This document shows, piece after piece, positions 1-8,823 of a stretch of DNA of 64,000 nucleotides. The notes below the pieces were generated by a model. The model saw only the letters and a program-made list of their open reading frames with translations, was not told the DNA's origin and did no database searches. Within the stretch, counting starts at the first letter, position 1. Every line of letters begins with the position of its first letter. Position numbers and translations under genes: made by a program. The DNA comes from Candidatus Poribacteria bacterium. Its GTDB lineage: Bacteria; Poribacteria; WGA-4E; PCPOR2b. Location: positions 1 to 64,000 of the forward strand of contig JAJDUM010000007.1 of NCBI GenBank assembly GCA_022826645.1. Reading direction: 5' to 3'.

Positions 1-240
1 CCCCCAAAAGAGCATCGTGGTTGAATATGGTCGAGATTGAGTTGTCCGTGCTTTCAAAACAGTGTCTTTCACGCCGTATCGGTCAACTGTCTGAGTTAGA
101 ACGACAAGTCAATGCTTGGGTTGAAGAACGGAATCGAAAAAAAGTCCGTGTCAAATGGCAGTTTACTCTCAATCACGCACGGCAGAAACTCATGCGATTT
201 TATCATAACTTACAAACATAATTTATTTGACACAGTACTA
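1..240 (+). mobile_element. Right end of an IS630-type insertion sequence, cut by the window edge
   Basis: Only the 3' end of the element is in the window. The transposase tail stops at 221. The following AT-rich stretch ends in GACACAGTACTA at about 240, which I read as the element's right terminus. The ribosome binding site of the next gene begins at once (aggag, 240-244). The nonamer TTTGACACA occurs at 226-234 and again at 247-255, just before the sialidase start. The left end and target duplication are outside the window, so the boundary is inferred. Confidence 0.6.
3..221 (+). CDS. IS630-family transposase, C-terminal fragment (5' end outside window)
   Basis: The frame is open from the first bases of the window, reading PKRASWLNMVEIEL, so the gene starts upstream and this is only its last 72 codons. 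That block (SWLN-E-E) is the conserved region around the last catalytic acidic residue of IS630/Tc1-type DDE transposases. It is followed by the usual basic tail with an ERN motif and a tryptophan. The TTG at 21 should not be taken as a real start. The enzyme catalyses cut-and-paste transposition, in this family usually into TA dinucleotides. Whether the copy is active cannot be judged here. Confidence 0.85.
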   Translation, partial: PKRASWLNMVEIELSVLSKQCLSRRIGQLSELERQVNAWVEERNRKKVRVKWQFTLNHARQKLMRFYHNLQT

Positions 241-255
241 GGAGAATTTGACACA

Positions 256-1197
256 ATGTACAGTGCTTCAAAAATCTTTGAACAGATTCCGAACTTCCCA
301 TCCTGTCACGCTTCAACAATCACCGAACTTCCCAACGGTGATCTGCTGGCTGCGTGGTATGCTGGATCGCGAGAAGGGGAGAAAGACGTCGCAATATTCA
401 CTTCGCGCCGTTTTTACGGAAGCGAAGGTTGGATCGAGCCGGAAATGGTTGTCAACACCCCAGACTGCTCCGAGGGTAACCCCGTCCTGTTCGCTGATAC
501 GAATGATCAGATCTGGTTGTTCTACGTTACGATGTACGGCAACCGCTGGACACAGTGCAAGATGTACTACCAGAAGTCAGATACGATGGGGTATAGCTGG
601 GAGGAGAGTGTTGTTCTCCGCGAAGAATTGGGGTGGATGACGCGCAACAAACCGTTATACCTCTCTAACGGAGAAATTATGCTGCCGGTCTATGATGAGC
701 GCAATTGGCACTCGATGGTGATGGTCTCCGGTAACGGTGGCGAAACGTGGGATACGTATGGCGACATATCGAGTCCGGAGGGGGTCATCCAACCAACGGT
801 CGTAGAGCGAGCCGACGGCAGTCTGCTGATGCTGATGCGCAGTCGGGATGGGGAGATCTGGCGTTCAGTCTCTGAAGATTCAGGACGGACCTGGCAGCCA
901 GCAGAGCCAACGGATCTGCCAAACCCGAATTGTGGTACGGATATGGTCCGCTTACACAACGGAAATATCGTACTTGTCTACAACGATACGCAGCGTGGTC
1001 GGACCCCCCTGACGGTCGCGCTATCCGCGGACGAAGGGGAGACTTGGGAGTACAAACAACATCTCGAAACCGAAGAGGGAGAATACTCCTATCCCGCCAT
1101 TATTCAAGCCCACGACGGCGGAATCCATATCACTTATACCTATCGACGTACCAGCATCATGCACGTTGAAATCGATGAAGCATGGATTCAAGACTAA
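256..1197 (+). CDS. Sialidase-like BNR-repeat (beta-propeller) protein
   Basis: A 313-residue protein. The start is the ATG at 256, behind aggag at 240-244; an in-frame start at 112 would run through the transposase gene and is rejected. Four Asp-box motifs of the form S-x-D/N-x-G-x-T/S-W are visible near residues 108, 158, 206 and 257, the mark of a six-bladed sialidase/BNR fold. The N-terminal block NGDLLAAWYAGSREG resembles the PF13088 BNR_2 family. No signal peptide is seen, so it is probably cytoplasmic. The substrate may be sialic acid or another glycoside, and many members of this family are uncharacterised. The insertion element ends about 16 bp upstream of the start, so its native promoter has probably been displaced. 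A second such protein lies at 50201-51262. Confidence 0.8.
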   Translation: MYSASKIFEQIPNFPSCHASTITELPNGDLLAAWYAGSREGEKDVAIFTSRRFYGSEGWIEPEMVVNTPDCSEGNPVLFADTNDQIWLFYVTMYGNRWTQCKMYYQKSDTMGYSWEESVVLREELGWMTRNKPLYLSNGEIMLPVYDERNWHSMVMVSGNGGETWDTYGDISSPEGVIQPTVVERADGSLLMLMRSRDGEIWRSVSEDSGRTWQPAEPTDLPNPNCGTDMVRLHNGNIVLVYNDTQRGRTPLTVALSADEGETWEYKQHLETEEGEYSYPAIIQAHDGGIHITYTYRRTSIMHVEIDEAWIQD

Positions 1198-1251
1198 TTC
1201 GAACGCTTGAGCAGCTATTCAGAAAATCTATTCCTATAGACTTTTTTATTG

Positions 1252-1280
1252 TTGCCTTATATTTTGAATTGTGATAAAAT
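1252..1280 (+). promoter_or_regulatory. Predicted sigma-70-like promoter for the radical SAM/ECF/Hen1 run
   Basis: TTGCCT at 1252-1257 and TAAAAT at 1275-1280 are separated by 17 bp in an AT-rich 138-bp gap. They lie 56 bp before the ATG at 1336, which has a ggag site at 1322-1325. This is pattern matching only. Confidence 0.45.
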
Positions 1281-1335
1281 TCAGTGTCTTAATAGATTAA
1301 AATCTTAAATTAAACACAATTGGAGATGGATCCAC

Positions 1336-3327
1336 ATGCCAAATGCCCTGTTTGTTTATCCTGAGTTTCCGCCGTCATATTGGGGTTATAAGTACGCCTT
1401 AGACTTTGCGGACAAAAAATCAGCCATGCCGCCGCTCGGATTGTTGACTGTTGCGGGGATGTTCCCCAAAAATTATCAACTCAAAGTCGTTGATATGAAT
1501 GTTAACACCTTGACGGATGCAGACATCGATTGGGCGGATGTCGTCCTAACCTCTACGATGGTTGTTCAGAAAGAATCATTGTACCAGGTTATCAAACGAT
1601 GTAACCAGGCTGGAGTTCCTATTGTTGCTGGTGGTCCACACCCCACCTCCTATCATGACAATATAAGAGAAGAAGCCGATGGGGAAGTTGATCACTTTTT
1701 CTTTGGCGAAGTGGAAGAAATATTTGAGGACTTCCTTACAGATTTCGAAGCGGGAGTCGCCAAAGATGTCTACCGCGAAAAGAGAAAGCCAGATATAACA
1801 CTTGCACCTCCGCCCCGTTATGATCTCATCAATATCCACGATTACGGTTCAATGGCGCTTCAGTTCTCTCGTGGATGCCCCTTCGACTGCGAATTCTGCG
1901 ACATCACTAAACTGTTCGGTCGTGTGCCACGCACCAAGAACAACGAGCAGATGATGACTGAGTTTGATATGCTCTACCGGCTCGGTTGGCAAGGGTCGCT
2001 CTTCGTAGTTGATGATAATTTTATTGGGAATAAACGTGATGCAATGCGGCTACTCCCTGAGGTAATCGAATACCAGAAGGAAAGAGAGTTCCCGTTCAAG
2101 CTGTTCACCGAAGCTAGCGTGAATCTCGTCGAAATTCCAGATATGTTGGATGCCATGAGCGATGCCGGTTTTGACATGGTATTTTTGGGTATCGAAAGCC
2201 CGAATGAAGACGCGCTGCTGATGACGAAAAAGAAACAGAATACCAACAAAGAAGAAGATGCCGGAAGTTACCTGCACCGCGCGATTCGCACAATCCAAGG
2301 TGCTGGTCTGGAAGTCACAGGCGGCTTCATTATCGGAATGGATGGTGACAAAGAATTTGATTCGCATATTCGTTTTATTCAAGAGGCCGGCGTTCCTATG
2401 GCGATGGCGGGCTTATTGACCGCCCTGAAAGAGACGAATCTCTACCATCGTCTCCAAAAGGAAGGGCGTCTGCTTGACGAATCTACCGGAAATAACACCG
2501 AAATATCGCTGAATTTTGAGCCCGAACTCCCACGAGAGCACCTGATTTCCGAATATAGACGGGTGGTTTCCACGCTCTATGATCCAACCTTGAAAAACTA
2601 CTTTGAACGATGTCTCACGTTGATTAAGAACCTCAAACCTGTTAGTCACGGGAAGACGAGGGTGGGCAAGACGGAATTGATGGCTATTGCCCGATCGTTT
2701 AAGCGGCAACTGTTCTCCAAGCAGGGACCGGCATATCTCCGATTTTTGATGAACGTAATCAAAGATCATCCAAATATGTTGGACAAGGCAATACGCCTCG
2801 CCATCCATGGGTATCATTTTGAGAAAATGACTACCCAGACAGTTGCTGTTGATAATTTCAAACAGTATCTGACAAAAGAGTTTGATGCTTTTGAGGAGAT
2901 CGTTTCTGAATCTGAGGGACCTGTTAAAGCTGGCGTGAGTCGTATTGGAGAGGTCCACTCGCACGCACAAGAGCTCTTAGCCCGTGTCTACGCACAGTAT
3001 GAAGATCTCCACGAAGATTTTAGATACAATGTGCGTGATGCTTTCGATGCTTTCCAGAAATCTGTGTTCAAACACTATTTGGAAGCCGAGTTTGGTGCAT
3101 TCAAAGAAACCGTGTCCCGGTTTGCCAGAGCGGGTGGCGATCGAATCAGTGAAGTTGGTAAGCATACACAAGAACTCTTGGCACGTGTCCATGGACAATA
3201 CGAACGGATTCATAAAGATTTTAGACATGGCATCCGTGACTCGCTTATCTCTTTCCAAGAATCTGTGGAATCCCACCTGGATCAGCTTGTTGGTCCAGTC
3301 CCGATCGAAATCAAGAGTTTCGATTAG
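1336..3327 (+). CDS. B12-binding-type radical SAM protein with DUF4070-like region and C-terminal tandem repeat
   Basis: A 663-residue protein. Residues 1-150 look like the B12-binding domain of the BchE/HpnP-type radical SAM class. The cluster motif CPFDCEFC follows (C181, C185, C188), preceded by SRG. The radical SAM barrel runs to about residue 400, followed by a DUF4070-like region. Relatives carry out methylation, cyclisation or other radical chemistry on lipids and cofactors, some of them in hopanoid pathways. The substrate here cannot be assigned. The last 140 residues hold two copies of a 67-residue helical unit (about 514-580 and 581-648), each containing HTQELLAR- and DFR-type segments. 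Relatives I recall lack this. The gene is 27 bp upstream of the ECF transporter ATPase and probably co-transcribed with it. Confidence 0.8.
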   Translation: MPNALFVYPEFPPSYWGYKYALDFADKKSAMPPLGLLTVAGMFPKNYQLKVVDMNVNTLTDADIDWADVVLTSTMVVQKESLYQVIKRCNQAGVPIVAGGPHPTSYHDNIREEADGEVDHFFFGEVEEIFEDFLTDFEAGVAKDVYREKRKPDITLAPPPRYDLINIHDYGSMALQFSRGCPFDCEFCDITKLFGRVPRTKNNEQMMTEFDMLYRLGWQGSLFVVDDNFIGNKRDAMRLLPEVIEYQKEREFPFKLFTEASVNLVEIPDMLDAMSDAGFDMVFLGIESPNEDALLMTKKKQNTNKEEDAGSYLHRAIRTIQGAGLEVTGGFIIGMDGDKEFDSHIRFIQEAGVPMAMAGLLTALKETNLYHRLQKEGRLLDESTGNNTEISLNFEPELPREHLISEYRRVVSTLYDPTLKNYFERCLTLIKNLKPVSHGKTRVGKTELMAIARSFKRQLFSKQGPAYLRFLMNVIKDHPNMLDKAIRLAIHGYHFEKMTTQTVAVDNFKQYLTKEFDAFEEIVSESEGPVKAGVSRIGEVHSHAQELLARVYAQYEDLHEDFRYNVRDAFDAFQKSVFKHYLEAEFGAFKETVSRFARAGGDRISEVGKHTQELLARVHGQYERIHKDFRHGIRDSLISFQESVESHLDQLVGPVPIEIKSFD

Positions 3328-3354
3328 CCTGTCTGAGTTACACCTCTCGAAACC

Positions 3355-5115
3355 ATGGCCGGCATCGAAATTGAAAATCTTCATTTCACCTACCCCAGTC
3401 GTAATGCGTCAACCTTAGGCGGAATAGATGCAGAGGTTAACGCTGCGACGTTCATCCTCCTTACTGGTCCCACCGGCTGCGGTAAATCGACACTGCTGCG
3501 CACGATAAATGGACTGATACCGCACGCTTCGGGCGGAAAATTATCTGGTAGCGTCCGGGTCAACGGTACAATCGTCGCTGAACAGCCAATCGCGGTAACG
3601 TGCCAACAGGTTGGACTGCTATTCCAGAATCCTGAGGAACAGCTCTTCTGCATTATTGTAGAAGATGAAATCGCATTTGGCTTAGAGAACCTCGGACTCC
3701 CCTCCCACGAAATCGATCGCCGGATCGATTCTGCATTGATGCAGGTTGGACTCCCCGGATTTAGAAATCGTCAGATCGCCTCGCTTTCGAGTGGACAGAA
3801 ACAACGAGTTGCCCTCGCGTGCGTATGCGCCATGCAGCCACAGATCCTGTTACTTGATGAACCGACCAGTTATCTTGACCCGCAAGCCACTCGTGAGATT
3901 CTTGAAATTATCCGTGATTTGAATAAAAAGTTGGGGGTTACTGTAATTGTTGCCGGACATCAGGTCAATGAGATAGCACCGTTATGTGATCGGGTGTGGC
4001 TCATGGATACTGGCGAACTGGTCTCCGACCTGCCAATAGATCAAGCCTTCATAGATCTTAAACCGTACACACGCCTCGGTGTGCAGGTTCCAGAACTCGC
4101 GGAAGTTGCGGCACAATTCGGCTATACTGAACGTCCACTGACCCTCAACCATGCGCTCCGGGTTTTTTCAACCCCAATTCAGGGTTCAAATGAACTTCGA
4201 TTACCCCAGCATGAAACACCTAACGGACTGATCCGTTCTGATGGTTCATCAAGTGAAGACGAATCGCCGGATGTAACGTCTGCCTCTACCCCAGCCAATC
4301 CTGTGGATCCTGATGATGTGTTGGCGGAGGCGCAGCGGGTTGTTTTCCGTTATCCGCAAACTTCCGTTGACGTGCTGAAGGACATCTCTTTTCAAGTTAA
4401 ACGGGGCGAGATCGTCGCAATTATGGGGGCAAACGGATCAGGGAAGACGACCCTGCTCCTACATCTAATTGCGCTCCTACGCCCGTCAGGGGGACAGGTC
4501 ATTATCGACGGACAGGACACCCGGCGTTGTAAGCCACGCCATCTTGCAGGACAAGTGGGAATTGTATTTCAGAATCCCGATCTGTTGTTACAGGCGGCGA
4601 CCGTCGCCGAAGAAATTGCTTTCGGTCCGAAGAACTTCAAGCTATCCCGTGCGGAGGTAGAGGAACGACTTGGCGAGATCTTGCCAATGTTTGACCTGCA
4701 AACCCTCAAAATGGAAGCGCCTTACGCACTCTCAAGAGGGCAACGTCAACGTACCGCAGTCGCTGCCAGTTTCTCTCTTTATCCTGACCTTCTTCTGCTT
4801 GATGAGCCAACAACGGGCCAAGATTACTATCACTTGCAGCAACTTATGCAGATGCTTGACAGCACCATGAAGGCGCAAAATAAAACGGTTATCTTCTGTA
4901 CCCACGATGTCCACCTCACACTGAAATATGCGACTCGAGTGTTGTTGCTGCACCGTGGAGCGCTCATATTCGATGGATGCCCTGATGCCGCTTTTGCAGA
5001 TCCGGAACGTTTAGAACATGCGTCGCTTGTCCCACCGCTGACGATGCAACTACGGAGGTTTCAAAATGATACATCTCCATCCTCACACGAAAATCGTCCT
5101 CCTCGCAATCGTTAG
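3355..5115 (+). CDS. Fused double ATP-binding protein of an ECF transporter (EcfA-EcfA')
   Basis: A 586-residue protein with two complete ABC ATPase domains. Domain one has Walker A GPTGCGKST (residues 38-46), signature LSSGQ and Walker B LLLDEPTS. Domain two, from about residue 320, has GANGSGKTT, LSRGQ and LLLLDEPTT. The halves are joined by a low-complexity linker rich in Ser, Asp and Pro. This is the EcfA-EcfA' architecture of energy-coupling factor vitamin or metal transporters, fused as in YkoD. The ATPases act at the inner face of the cytoplasmic membrane and power the EcfT gene that overlaps its end. No substrate-specific S component is encoded nearby, so the substrate is unknown; it may be a group II system serving several S proteins. 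Confidence 0.88.
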   Translation: MAGIEIENLHFTYPSRNASTLGGIDAEVNAATFILLTGPTGCGKSTLLRTINGLIPHASGGKLSGSVRVNGTIVAEQPIAVTCQQVGLLFQNPEEQLFCIIVEDEIAFGLENLGLPSHEIDRRIDSALMQVGLPGFRNRQIASLSSGQKQRVALACVCAMQPQILLLDEPTSYLDPQATREILEIIRDLNKKLGVTVIVAGHQVNEIAPLCDRVWLMDTGELVSDLPIDQAFIDLKPYTRLGVQVPELAEVAAQFGYTERPLTLNHALRVFSTPIQGSNELRLPQHETPNGLIRSDGSSSEDESPDVTSASTPANPVDPDDVLAEAQRVVFRYPQTSVDVLKDISFQVKRGEIVAIMGANGSGKTTLLLHLIALLRPSGGQVIIDGQDTRRCKPRHLAGQVGIVFQNPDLLLQAATVAEEIAFGPKNFKLSRAEVEERLGEILPMFDLQTLKMEAPYALSRGQRQRTAVAASFSLYPDLLLLDEPTTGQDYYHLQQLMQMLDSTMKAQNKTVIFCTHDVHLTLKYATRVLLLHRGALIFDGCPDAAFADPERLEHASLVPPLTMQLRRFQNDTSPSSHENRPPRNR

Positions 5116-5920
5116 CTGTTTGGTTATTTTACTCGATAGCCCAATCGCGCTGCTTGTGTGTTTCCTGATAAGCCTCTGCTTCCAAGCATCAATTCTGCCA
5201 TCGTGGCGTCAGTTACGCCTGCTTATTCTCTTTATCGGTTTGGGAACCTGGGGATTGATCTACAGCCAAGGGATCTTTTATAATCAGCTCCCTCGCACCG
5301 TTATCTTTACGCTTATCCATAAGGATGTTCCTGTAATCGGGGCGATGACGGGCGGCGTTCACCTCTATCGGGAGGGTTTATTTCACGGTGCCGTTCAATC
5401 GCTGCGCTTCAACACGACCTTAACAATCAGCTGTTTCATTATCTGGACAACCCAGTCTCGCGACCTCCTGCTTGCCTTGGTGAAGTTGCGCGTTCCATAC
5501 AGCCTTGCATTTATGGTGACAACAGGACTCCGGTATATTCCGCTCATCGGTTCGGAGGCGCAGACTGTAATTCGGTCACAACGGCTACGCGGTTTTCGAT
5601 ACCTGCGTCTTAATTTTCTGCATACCATCAGCGGGATCTTGAACAGCTTGCGTCCGATCCTAACTAATAACATCCGACGAGCAACGCATCTCAGTGAAGC
5701 TGTCGAGAGTCGCGCCTTTTCGGCTGATGCTGCTACTACGAGTCGTACCTCCCTGCGTGAGTTGAAAACGCGCCGGGGCGATGTCATCCTGATTGCCACC
5801 CTCATAGTCTGTTTATTAAGCGTTATCGGTTTGAAAAGTATCTACTTTCTCTATGCGAACGGACTCTATTACGCCTCTTGGCTGAGAGGCGCGTACACCT
5901 TTGCGCGCGAAGTGCTATAG
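5066..5920 (+). CDS. ECF transporter transmembrane component EcfT
   Basis: A 284-residue membrane protein that starts inside the ATPase gene (50-bp overlap) behind ggagg at 5054-5058, so translation is probably coupled. Several hydrophobic segments are visible: residues 7-60 as two to three helices, 110-130, 150-165 and 250-275. The cytoplasmic coupling segment carries the two short Ala/Ser-Arg-Gly/Ala signatures of EcfT proteins, seen as SQRLRG (about residue 171) and ESRAFS (about 213). These contact the two ATPases. With the preceding gene it forms the energising module. Confidence 0.85.
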   Translation: MIHLHPHTKIVLLAIVSCLVILLDSPIALLVCFLISLCFQASILPSWRQLRLLILFIGLGTWGLIYSQGIFYNQLPRTVIFTLIHKDVPVIGAMTGGVHLYREGLFHGAVQSLRFNTTLTISCFIIWTTQSRDLLLALVKLRVPYSLAFMVTTGLRYIPLIGSEAQTVIRSQRLRGFRYLRLNFLHTISGILNSLRPILTNNIRRATHLSEAVESRAFSADAATTSRTSLRELKTRRGDVILIATLIVCLLSVIGLKSIYFLYANGLYYASWLRGAYTFAREVL

Positions 5921-5951
5921 TCCCGATGAGACTGTACAGGAGTTACCAACA

Positions 5952-7331
5952 ATGCCAGAACGTATCTTAGTCGTGGACGACCAAACGGCAATGCAAGATC
6001 TACTAACAAATCTACTTGAACAGCGTGGCGCAGAACCCGTGGCTGTTGGCACTGTGGAGGCGGGGTTGGACATGGTATCCAAGAGTCCCGATGCCTTTGA
6101 TCTGGTCATCCTGGACCTCGATTTTGGTGAGGGAGAAACAAGCGGACTCGCTGGATTGGAAGATATCAAGAAAATCAACCCCTCCCTGCCAGTGGTTATC
6201 CTAACGGGCAAAGGTACAATCTCGACCGCTGTCGAAGCGATTAAATTGGGTGCGCAGGAGTATGTCGAAAAGGATTTCTACATTGAGGAGAACATGGAAC
6301 TCGCCCTTACACGCCTCAACAACCTGATCCGCGCTACAATCGATAACAAGCGGCTGCGTCGAGAGCGTGAGTTTTATCGTGAGGAACTGAAAGGGCAATA
6401 TAATATCGTAGGCAAAAGCCGCGCGATTCAACAGGTACATCAGCAGATAGCAGAAGTTGCCTCCATTCCTCGACCTGTGCTGATCCGGGGTGAACGCGGA
6501 ACTGGCAAAGAACTGGTCGCCGCTGCGATTCACAATGACAGTGATCGTCAGAAACGGGCGTTCATCACAATCAACTGCGCGGCATTGGCAGAGGGGCTTC
6601 TGGAATGTGAACTCTTCGGACAGGAGGACAACGCTTTTACAAATTCGTCGTTCCGAGAGGGACGCTTTGTATTGGCGGATAGAGGTACGCTCTTTCTCGA
6701 CGAAATTGGCAATATGTCAGTTGAATTTCAGCAGAAGATCCTGCGTGTGCTGGAATATCAGCAGTTTGAGCGAGTCGGCGGCACGAAGACGATGAAGGTT
6801 GACGTACGAGTTATTGCAGCGACCAACAGCGATATGGAGACGGATATAGAGGCGGGGAAATTTCGGGCTGACCTATACGACCGACTCGCATTTGAAACGG
6901 TCTGGCTGCCACCGCTGCGTGAGCGAAAAGAGGATATCGAACTTCTGTGCTATCATTTCATGGAGCGTCTCGCAGGGGAGGTTGCTAACATCAAACCCAA
7001 AAGACTGGCACCTGAGACTTTGGAATGCCTCAACGCATACGATTGGCCCGGTAATGTCCGTGAACTCAAGTATGTTATCGAGCGTATCACCTATAAAGTC
7101 GATGGAGACACCATCTCCCCACACCACCTGCCCCAAGAGATCCTTACCGCCTATTCACGCTCTGGCGATGGAGAACCGCTGTCTAATCGGTTGGCTCAAG
7201 TTGAAAAGCAGATACTCATTGATGTGTATGAACAGTGTCAGGGCGATTTGGAAGATATCGCTCGCCAATTGAGCACCCCGCTTGATTCGCTGAAACAACT
7301 GATGCAGAAGCATCAGATTCGCGATATATAG
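5952..7331 (+). CDS. NtrC-type AAA+ response regulator with degenerate GAFTGA loop
   Basis: A 459-residue protein starting at ATG 5952 (aggag at 5938-5942). Residues 1-125 are a receiver domain with D9/D10, phospho-acceptor D55, T85 and K107. Residues 150-380 are a sigma-54-type AAA+ domain with Walker A GERGTGKE (180-187), Walker B TLFLDEIGNMS (246-256), RADLYDRL and WPGNVREL. The loop that contacts sigma-54, normally GAFTGA, reads NAFTNS at 227-232, with both conserved glycines replaced. The C-terminus (about 415-459) resembles a short Fis-type helix-turn-helix. It is 31 bp after EcfT and 45 bp before hen1. A phosphorylation-controlled regulator is likely, but activation through sigma-54 is doubtful. 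No histidine kinase gene is adjacent. Confidence 0.85.
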   Translation: MPERILVVDDQTAMQDLLTNLLEQRGAEPVAVGTVEAGLDMVSKSPDAFDLVILDLDFGEGETSGLAGLEDIKKINPSLPVVILTGKGTISTAVEAIKLGAQEYVEKDFYIEENMELALTRLNNLIRATIDNKRLRREREFYREELKGQYNIVGKSRAIQQVHQQIAEVASIPRPVLIRGERGTGKELVAAAIHNDSDRQKRAFITINCAALAEGLLECELFGQEDNAFTNSSFREGRFVLADRGTLFLDEIGNMSVEFQQKILRVLEYQQFERVGGTKTMKVDVRVIAATNSDMETDIEAGKFRADLYDRLAFETVWLPPLRERKEDIELLCYHFMERLAGEVANIKPKRLAPETLECLNAYDWPGNVRELKYVIERITYKVDGDTISPHHLPQEILTAYSRSGDGEPLSNRLAQVEKQILIDVYEQCQGDLEDIARQLSTPLDSLKQLMQKHQIRDI

Positions 7332-7376
7332 TAGAACCAACACAGCATTGAGCCAGCAATCAGACTGGAGGAAACC

Positions 7377-8774
7377 TTGCTGTTCACAATCACAACGACG
7401 GCATATCAGGCGGATGACCTCAGTTTCCTGCTTCACAAGCATCCGGCACGGGTGCAAGTCTTTGAATTGAAATTTGGAAAAGTCCACGTTTTTTATTCGG
7501 AAGTAAACGAGACGTGTTGCACGGCAGCAATGCTGCTTGAAGTTGACCCCATCGCATTAGCCCGTAGGCACAGGGGTGGAGGCGGCGGTACGTTGGGAAC
7601 CTATGTAAATGACCGCCCTTACGTGGCATCATCATTTTTAAGTGTAGCGATCTCACAGGTATTTGGAACTGCGTTGGCAGGGCACTGCAAAGATCTGCCC
7701 AATCGGGTGGACGAAGCGATGCCTTTTGAAGTAAACATCGCTGTCCTGCCCTGTCGTGGAGGCGAGACACTGCTTCGGCGGCTGTTTGAATCGCTTGGCT
7801 ACCAGATAAAGGCGATACCGTATGCGCTTGATAATCAATTCCCACAATGGGGTACCTCACGCTACTTTACGGTGAACCTGAAGGGGACATGTAGCCTGCA
7901 ATTGCTTCTATCCCACCTCTACGTACTTGTGCCTGTTTTGGATGATGAAAAGCATTATTACGTTGGCGAAGACGAAGTGGCGAAACTGCTGCGTCGTGGA
8001 GAGACGTGGCTGCCTTCGCATCCGGAGCGGAACCTGATCACTGAACGATACCTTAAATATCAGCGTTCATTGGTGCGCGAGGCATTGGCAAGGTTGCAGG
8101 AGGATGCAGCAGTATCCGATGCAACGACGGAAAGGTATGCCGCTGCGGAAGAAGCTTTGGAAGCACCTGTGCGACTGAATGCGTTGCGATTAGAGGCGGT
8201 GTTAGAGGCATTGAAACACTGTAGCGCAAGACGGGTGCTTGACCTCGGCTGCGGCGAGGGGAAACTGCTCGCTATGCTGGTGAAAGACGCGTACTTTGAA
8301 AGGCTCGTTGGGGTGGACGTTTCCGCGCAAGCATTAGAAAGCGCCGCAAAACGGCTGCACCTCGACCGCCATCCGAAACGCCGAGAGCAGGTGTCACTCC
8401 TTCACGGAGCCTTGACCTATCGTGATGACCGCCTACACGGCTATGATGCCGCCACGCTGGTTGAAGTCATTGAACACCTAGATGCGCCACGTCTGAGAGC
8501 TTTGGAGCGCGTTGTCTTCGAATATGCCCGTCCGGGATGTGTCATCGTCACGACGCCCAATCGCGAATATAACGCCCGTTTTGAATCTCTACCTGCGGGC
8601 AACTTTCGCCACCCTGACCATCGCTTTGAATGGGGGCGTTCCGAGTTTCGCACATGGGCAGAATATGTCGCGACACAATTTGGCTACGCGGTGAGGTTCG
8701 TTCCAATTGGTGAAGCAGATGAGGCGCTCGGTCCGCCGACGCAAATGGCGGTGTTTGAACAACTGCACGATTGA
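7377..8774 (+). CDS. hen1: Bacterial Hen1: 3'-terminal RNA ribose 2'-O-methyltransferase
   Basis: A 465-residue protein. The start is TTG at 7377, supported by ggagg at 7367-7371 with 5-bp spacing. The N-terminal half (about 1-240), beginning LFTITTTAYQADDLSFLLHKHP, is the Hen1 N-terminal domain, which in characterised bacteria binds and activates the Pnkp ligase. The C-terminal half is a class I methyltransferase with the SAM motif VLDLGCGEG (about residues 285-293). The Hen1 metal site is visible as EVIEHLD (about 363-369) and HPDHRFEW downstream. It methylates the 2'-OH at the break site of cleaved RNA so that the repaired junction resists renewed cutting. The partner gene pnkp follows after a 288-bp repeat island, and the AAA+ regulator is 45 bp upstream. 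Confidence 0.92.
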   Translation: MLFTITTTAYQADDLSFLLHKHPARVQVFELKFGKVHVFYSEVNETCCTAAMLLEVDPIALARRHRGGGGGTLGTYVNDRPYVASSFLSVAISQVFGTALAGHCKDLPNRVDEAMPFEVNIAVLPCRGGETLLRRLFESLGYQIKAIPYALDNQFPQWGTSRYFTVNLKGTCSLQLLLSHLYVLVPVLDDEKHYYVGEDEVAKLLRRGETWLPSHPERNLITERYLKYQRSLVREALARLQEDAAVSDATTERYAAAEEALEAPVRLNALRLEAVLEALKHCSARRVLDLGCGEGKLLAMLVKDAYFERLVGVDVSAQALESAAKRLHLDRHPKRREQVSLLHGALTYRDDRLHGYDAATLVEVIEHLDAPRLRALERVVFEYARPGCVIVTTPNREYNARFESLPAGNFRHPDHRFEWGRSEFRTWAEYVATQFGYAVRFVPIGEADEALGPPTQMAVFEQLHD

Positions 8775-8823
8775 TTTGATAGTGGAGTCTAAAAACAGAT
8801 AGACACTTTCGCTCCCCATGTTT

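Noticed and set aside
112..255. N-terminal extension of the sialidase-like gene
   Set aside because: It is read from the transposase gene in another frame and skips a clear ribosome binding site at 240-244.
2413..2970. Open frame of 185 codons on the minus strand
   Set aside because: It lies opposite the radical SAM gene; no recognisable domain.
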